From contig CP076053.1 in NCBI GenBank assembly GCA_018672315.1, positions 3,211,827 through 3,275,826 on the forward strand: DNA of 64,000 nucleotides, read 5' to 3'. Origin of the DNA: Nocardioidaceae bacterium (lineage in GTDB: Bacteria > Actinomycetota > Actinomycetes > Propionibacteriales > Nocardioidaceae). The notes beneath the pieces are model-generated. The model was not told where the DNA came from and did not search any database. It was given only the letters and a program-made list of their open reading frames with translations. Shown piece after piece: positions 61,332-64,000 of the stretch (the first letter of the stretch is position 1; every line of letters begins with the position of its first letter). The translations under genes were made by a program, and so were the position numbers.

Positions 61332-61337
61332 ACGCTA
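61332..61337 (-). promoter_or_regulatory. -10 element (TAGCGT) of the GNAT gene
   Basis: Minus-strand TAGCGT six bases before ATG 61325, in the gap shared with uvrC. No SOS box is present in this 77-bp gap. Confidence 0.5.
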
Positions 61338-61389
61338 GCGAGGACCGGACGCCTGCGGCGCTGCTTGGCCGATCCCGGAGGGCTCTCCG

Positions 61390-61395
61390 TAGGGT
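61390..61395 (+). promoter_or_regulatory. -10 element (TAGGGT) of uvrC
   Basis: TAGGGT seven bases before GTG 61403, which favours that start over the GTG at 61394 lying within the box. A possible -35 TTGGCC lies 19 bp upstream. Confidence 0.5.
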
Positions 61396-61402
61396 GGAGT
61401 CC

Positions 61403-63403
61403 GTGGCCGACCCGTCGACGTACCGCCCGGCCCCGGGCTCCATCCCGACCGATCCCGGCGTCTACCGGTTCCGCGACGACCAGCGTCGCGTGGTGTACGT
61501 CGGCAAGGCGAAGAACCTGCGTGCCCGGCTGTCCTCGTACTTCCAGGACATCACCGCGCTGCACCCGCGCACGGCCACGATGGTGCGTACGGCGTCCTCG
61601 GTCGAGTGGACCGTGGTCGGCACCGAGGTCGAGGCCCTGCAGCTGGAGTACTCCTGGATCAAGGAGTACGACCCGCGCTTCAACGTCAAGTACCGCGACG
61701 ACAAGTCCTACCCCTGGCTCGCGGTGACGACGGGGGAGGAGTTCCCGCGGGTGATGGTCGGGCGGGGTGCCAAGCGCAAGGGCACGCGCTACTTCGGTCC
61801 CTACAGCCACGCCTGGGCGATCCGGGACACCGTCGACACGCTCCTGCGGGTCTTCCCGATGCGTTCGTGCAGCGCCGGGGTGTTCAAGCGGTCCCAGCAG
61901 GTGGGGCGCCCCTGTCTGCTCGGCTACATCGACAAGTGCAGCGCCCCGTGCGTCGGGTCGGTCTCGCCGGCCGAGCACCGCGAGATCGTGGACGACTTCT
62001 GCTCGTTCATGGCCGGGTCCACGGCGCAGTTCACCAAGCGCATCGAGAGGCAGATGTACGCCGCGTCCGCCGAGATGGACTTCGAGCGGGCCGCGCGGCT
62101 GCGCGACGACCTCGGGGCGCTGAACCGGGCTCTCGAGAAGCAGGCCGTGGTGCTCGGCGACGGCACCGACGCGGACGTCATCGCCATGGCCGAGGACCCC
62201 CTCGAGGTCGCGATCCAGATCTTCTACGTCCGCGGCGGGCGCGTCCGAGGTCAACGGGGGTGGGTGGCCGACCGCGTCGAGGAGTCGGACTCCGCGCAGC
62301 TGGTCGAGGACTTCCTGCTGCAGCTGTACGCCGACGACGCCGACGCCCTCCCGCGCGAGGTGCTGGTGCCGGCGCTGCCACCGGACCACGCCGAGCTCGA
62401 GCAGCTCTTCGCCGAGCGCCGGGGGTCGCGGGTGGCGATCCGGGTGCCCCAGCGCGGCGACAAGAAGTCGCTGATGGAGAACGTGGCGAAGAACGCGAAG
62501 CAGGCCCTGGTGCTCCACAAGACCAAGCGCGCCTCGGACCTCACCACCCGCAACCTCGCCCTGGAGGAGATCGCCGAGGCGCTGGACCTGCCCGGCGCAC
62601 CGTTGCGCGTCGAGTGCATCGACATCTCCAACCTGCAGGGCACCGAGGTCGTCGGCTCCCTGGTGGTCTTCGAGGACGGCCTGCCGCGCAAGGGCGAGTA
62701 CCGCAAGTTCGTCGTCCGCGGCGTCGACGGGCAGAACGACGTCGCGTCCGTGCACGAGGTCGTCACCCGGCGCTTCCGCCGCCTCCTCGACGAGCGGGCC
62801 GAGCTCGGCGAGGTGGACGGTCCTCCGTCCGTATCGGAGGACGGCGGACCGATGCTGGTCGACCCGGAGACCGGGCGACCCCGCAAGTTCTCGTACGCCC
62901 CCGGGCTGCTCGTGGTCGACGGCGGACCGCCGCAGGTCGCTGCGGCACAGCGTGCCCTCGACGAGCTCGGTATCGACGACGTGCCCGTCTGCGGACTCGC
63001 GAAGCGCCTGGAGGAGGTCTGGCTGCCCGCCGAGGAGGACCCGGTGATCCTCCCGCGCTCCAGCGAGGGTCTGTACCTGCTGCAGCGCATCCGCGACGAG
63101 GCCCACCGCTTCGCCATCACCCACCATCGATCGCGTCGCTCCAAGACGATGGTGGAGTCCGCGCTCGACGACGTCCCGGGGCTCGGCGAGGTGCGGCGCA
63201 AGACGCTGCTCAAGCACTTCGGGTCGCTCAGGAAGCTGCGGGCCGCGACACCCGAGCAGATCGCCGAGGTGCCGGGCATCGGTCCCCGCACCGCCGAGGC
63301 GATCGCCTCGGCGGTCAGCGTGGGCAAGGATGCACCTGCAGCCGAGGGGACGCAGCCCGGCCTGCGGGTGAACACCGCGACCGGCGAGATCGAGGAGGAC
63401 TGA
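61403..63403 (+). CDS. uvrC: Excinuclease ABC subunit C
   Basis: 666 residues. GIY-YIG nuclease at the N-terminus ([28 protein letters not shown] in part), Cys-rich block [31 protein letters not shown] in part, UVR domain (about 205-240), RNase H-like nuclease ([21 protein letters not shown] in part), and two helix-hairpin-helix motifs at the C-terminus. Makes both incisions in nucleotide excision repair with UvrAB. The stop overlaps the rapZ start (TGATG). Confidence 0.97.
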   Translation: MADPSTYRPAPGSIPTDPGVYRFRDDQRRVVYVGKAKNLRARLSSYFQDITALHPRTATMVRTASSVEWTVVGTEVEALQLEYSWIKEYDPRFNVKYRDDKSYPWLAVTTGEEFPRVMVGRGAKRKGTRYFGPYSHAWAIRDTVDTLLRVFPMRSCSAGVFKRSQQVGRPCLLGYIDKCSAPCVGSVSPAEHREIVDDFCSFMAGSTAQFTKRIERQMYAASAEMDFERAARLRDDLGALNRALEKQAVVLGDGTDADVIAMAEDPLEVAIQIFYVRGGRVRGQRGWVADRVEESDSAQLVEDFLLQLYADDADALPREVLVPALPPDHAELEQLFAERRGSRVAIRVPQRGDKKSLMENVAKNAKQALVLHKTKRASDLTTRNLALEEIAEALDLPGAPLRVECIDISNLQGTEVVGSLVVFEDGLPRKGEYRKFVVRGVDGQNDVASVHEVVTRRFRRLLDERAELGEVDGPPSVSEDGGPMLVDPETGRPRKFSYAPGLLVVDGGPPQVAAAQRALDELGIDDVPVCGLAKRLEEVWLPAEEDPVILPRSSEGLYLLQRIRDEAHRFAITHHRSRRSKTMVESALDDVPGLGEVRRKTLLKHFGSLRKLRAATPEQIAEVPGIGPRTAEAIASAVSVGKDAPAAEGTQPGLRVNTATGEIEED

Positions 63404-64000
63404 TGGCCGAGGACGACGACGCGTCCGACCCGACCCTGTGCCGTCCGGGCACCGGTCCGGCCCCGGCGGGGGACCCGGGCAGCCTCGTGGTGGTCACAGG
63501 CATGACCGGCGCCGGGCGGAGCACCGCGGCGAAGGCGCTGGAGGACCTCGGCTACTACGTGGTCGACAACCTCCCGAGCGAGCTCGTCGGAGCGGTCGTG
63601 TCCCTGGTCGACAAGTCCTCGGGTCCCACGCTCCCGGTCGGGGTCGTGCTCGACGTGCGATCGGGTGTGTTCTTCGAGTCCCACCTCGACGAGCTGGCGC
63701 AGGACGTGTCGGGACGCGACACGACGCTGGTCTTCCTCGACGCGGACACCGACGTGCTCGTCCGACGTCAGGAGGCCGCCCGCCGGCCGCACCCGATGCA
63801 GGGACGAGGCAGGCTGCTCGACGGCATCGAGGCCGAGCGCAACCTGCTGGCGAGCGTGCGGGGCGTCGCGGACGTCGTGGTAGACACCTCCTCGATCAAC
63901 GTGCACCAGCTGGCGAGCAAGATGGCGGACCTCTTCGGCAGCGACCGTGCGACACGGCTGCGGATCACGGTGGTCTCGTTCGGCTTCAAGTACGGCATCC
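63403..64000 (+). CDS. rapZ: RNase adapter protein RapZ (nucleotide-binding), cut by window edge
   Basis: First 199 codons plus one base. Walker A VVTGMTGAGRSTAAKALEDLG (in part, about 30-49) and YYVVDNLPSEL follow, then LFLDADTDVLVRRQEAARRPHPM around 105-126. A disordered 25-residue N-terminus precedes. The frame is open at the right edge with VVSFGFKYGI, where the C-terminal domain begins. In Actinobacteria this gene normally follows uvrC and precedes the yvcK/whiA genes. Confidence 0.93.
   Translation, partial: MAEDDDASDPTLCRPGTGPAPAGDPGSLVVVTGMTGAGRSTAAKALEDLGYYVVDNLPSELVGAVVSLVDKSSGPTLPVGVVLDVRSGVFFESHLDELAQDVSGRDTTLVFLDADTDVLVRRQEAARRPHPMQGRGRLLDGIEAERNLLASVRGVADVVVDTSSINVHQLASKMADLFGSDRATRLRITVVSFGFKYGI

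Overview
This is a very GC-rich (roughly 70% by eye), densely coded stretch of an actinobacterial chromosome. Gene content points to Nocardioidaceae-like Actinobacteria (Nocardioides/Aeromicrobium type): HemY/HemQ coproheme synthesis, DUF3000 beside an RNase D with HRDC region, a DUF222/HNH (13E12-type) gene, a WS/DGAT acyltransferase, a DesA3-type desaturase pair, a split LigD polymerase and LigC, and uvrC-rapZ. This placement comes from family knowledge, not a database search. I see no rRNA, tRNA, CRISPR array, insertion sequence or prophage. About 60 protein genes fill the window with few gaps.

Layout. 1-4.9 kb: two related membrane-anchored metalloprotease-like genes (one cut by the left edge) flank a Mug-type uracil glycosylase and two CNNM/CorC-type transporters. 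5-10 kb: WS/DGAT wax ester/triacylglycerol synthase, FUSC-type membrane protein, glutamate-cysteine ligase homologue, histidine-kinase-like ATPase. 10-14.8 kb: a Baeyer-Villiger monooxygenase, SDR and M1 peptidase operon facing a TetR gene across nested palindromes. 14.8-27.5 kb: lipoproteins, HrpA helicase, RNase D, DUF3000, hemE, an alpha/beta-hydrolase with a glycine-rich hydrophobic tail, and a DUF4349 lipoprotein. 27.5-39.9 kb: MTA phosphorylase and epimerase; then a secreted protein and an SOS-box-controlled but amber-interrupted DUF222/HNH gene; then a membrane glycosyltransferase and a seven-gene run (GT2, DUF2064, methyltransferase, membrane molybdoenzyme, membrane protein, hemY, hemQ) in which every junction is a 4-bp start/stop overlap; then msrB. 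40-50 kb: desaturase and its reductase, LigD-polymerase, LigC, amidohydrolase, PPK2, a HipA-like kinase with a DUF3037 partner. 50-54 kb: assimilatory sulfate operon (sulfite reductase, zinc-ribbon protein, APS reductase, chelatase) behind a 28-residue leader peptide of the actinobacterial HVDL...CR type. 54-64 kb: glyA, MOSC, glgC, epimerase, pgm, a GNAT/FemAB-like gene, uvrC and partial rapZ.

How genes work together. glgC and pgm feed glycogen/glucan precursors. The WS/DGAT and desaturase genes suggest storage and membrane lipid remodelling. HemE, HemY and HemQ serve coproporphyrin-dependent heme synthesis, with heme perhaps used by the four-histidine membrane part of the neighbouring molybdoenzyme. 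The sulfate operon supplies sulfide for cysteine. Many genes start six or seven bases after a TANNNT-like element with no ribosome-binding site, so leaderless transcription appears common.
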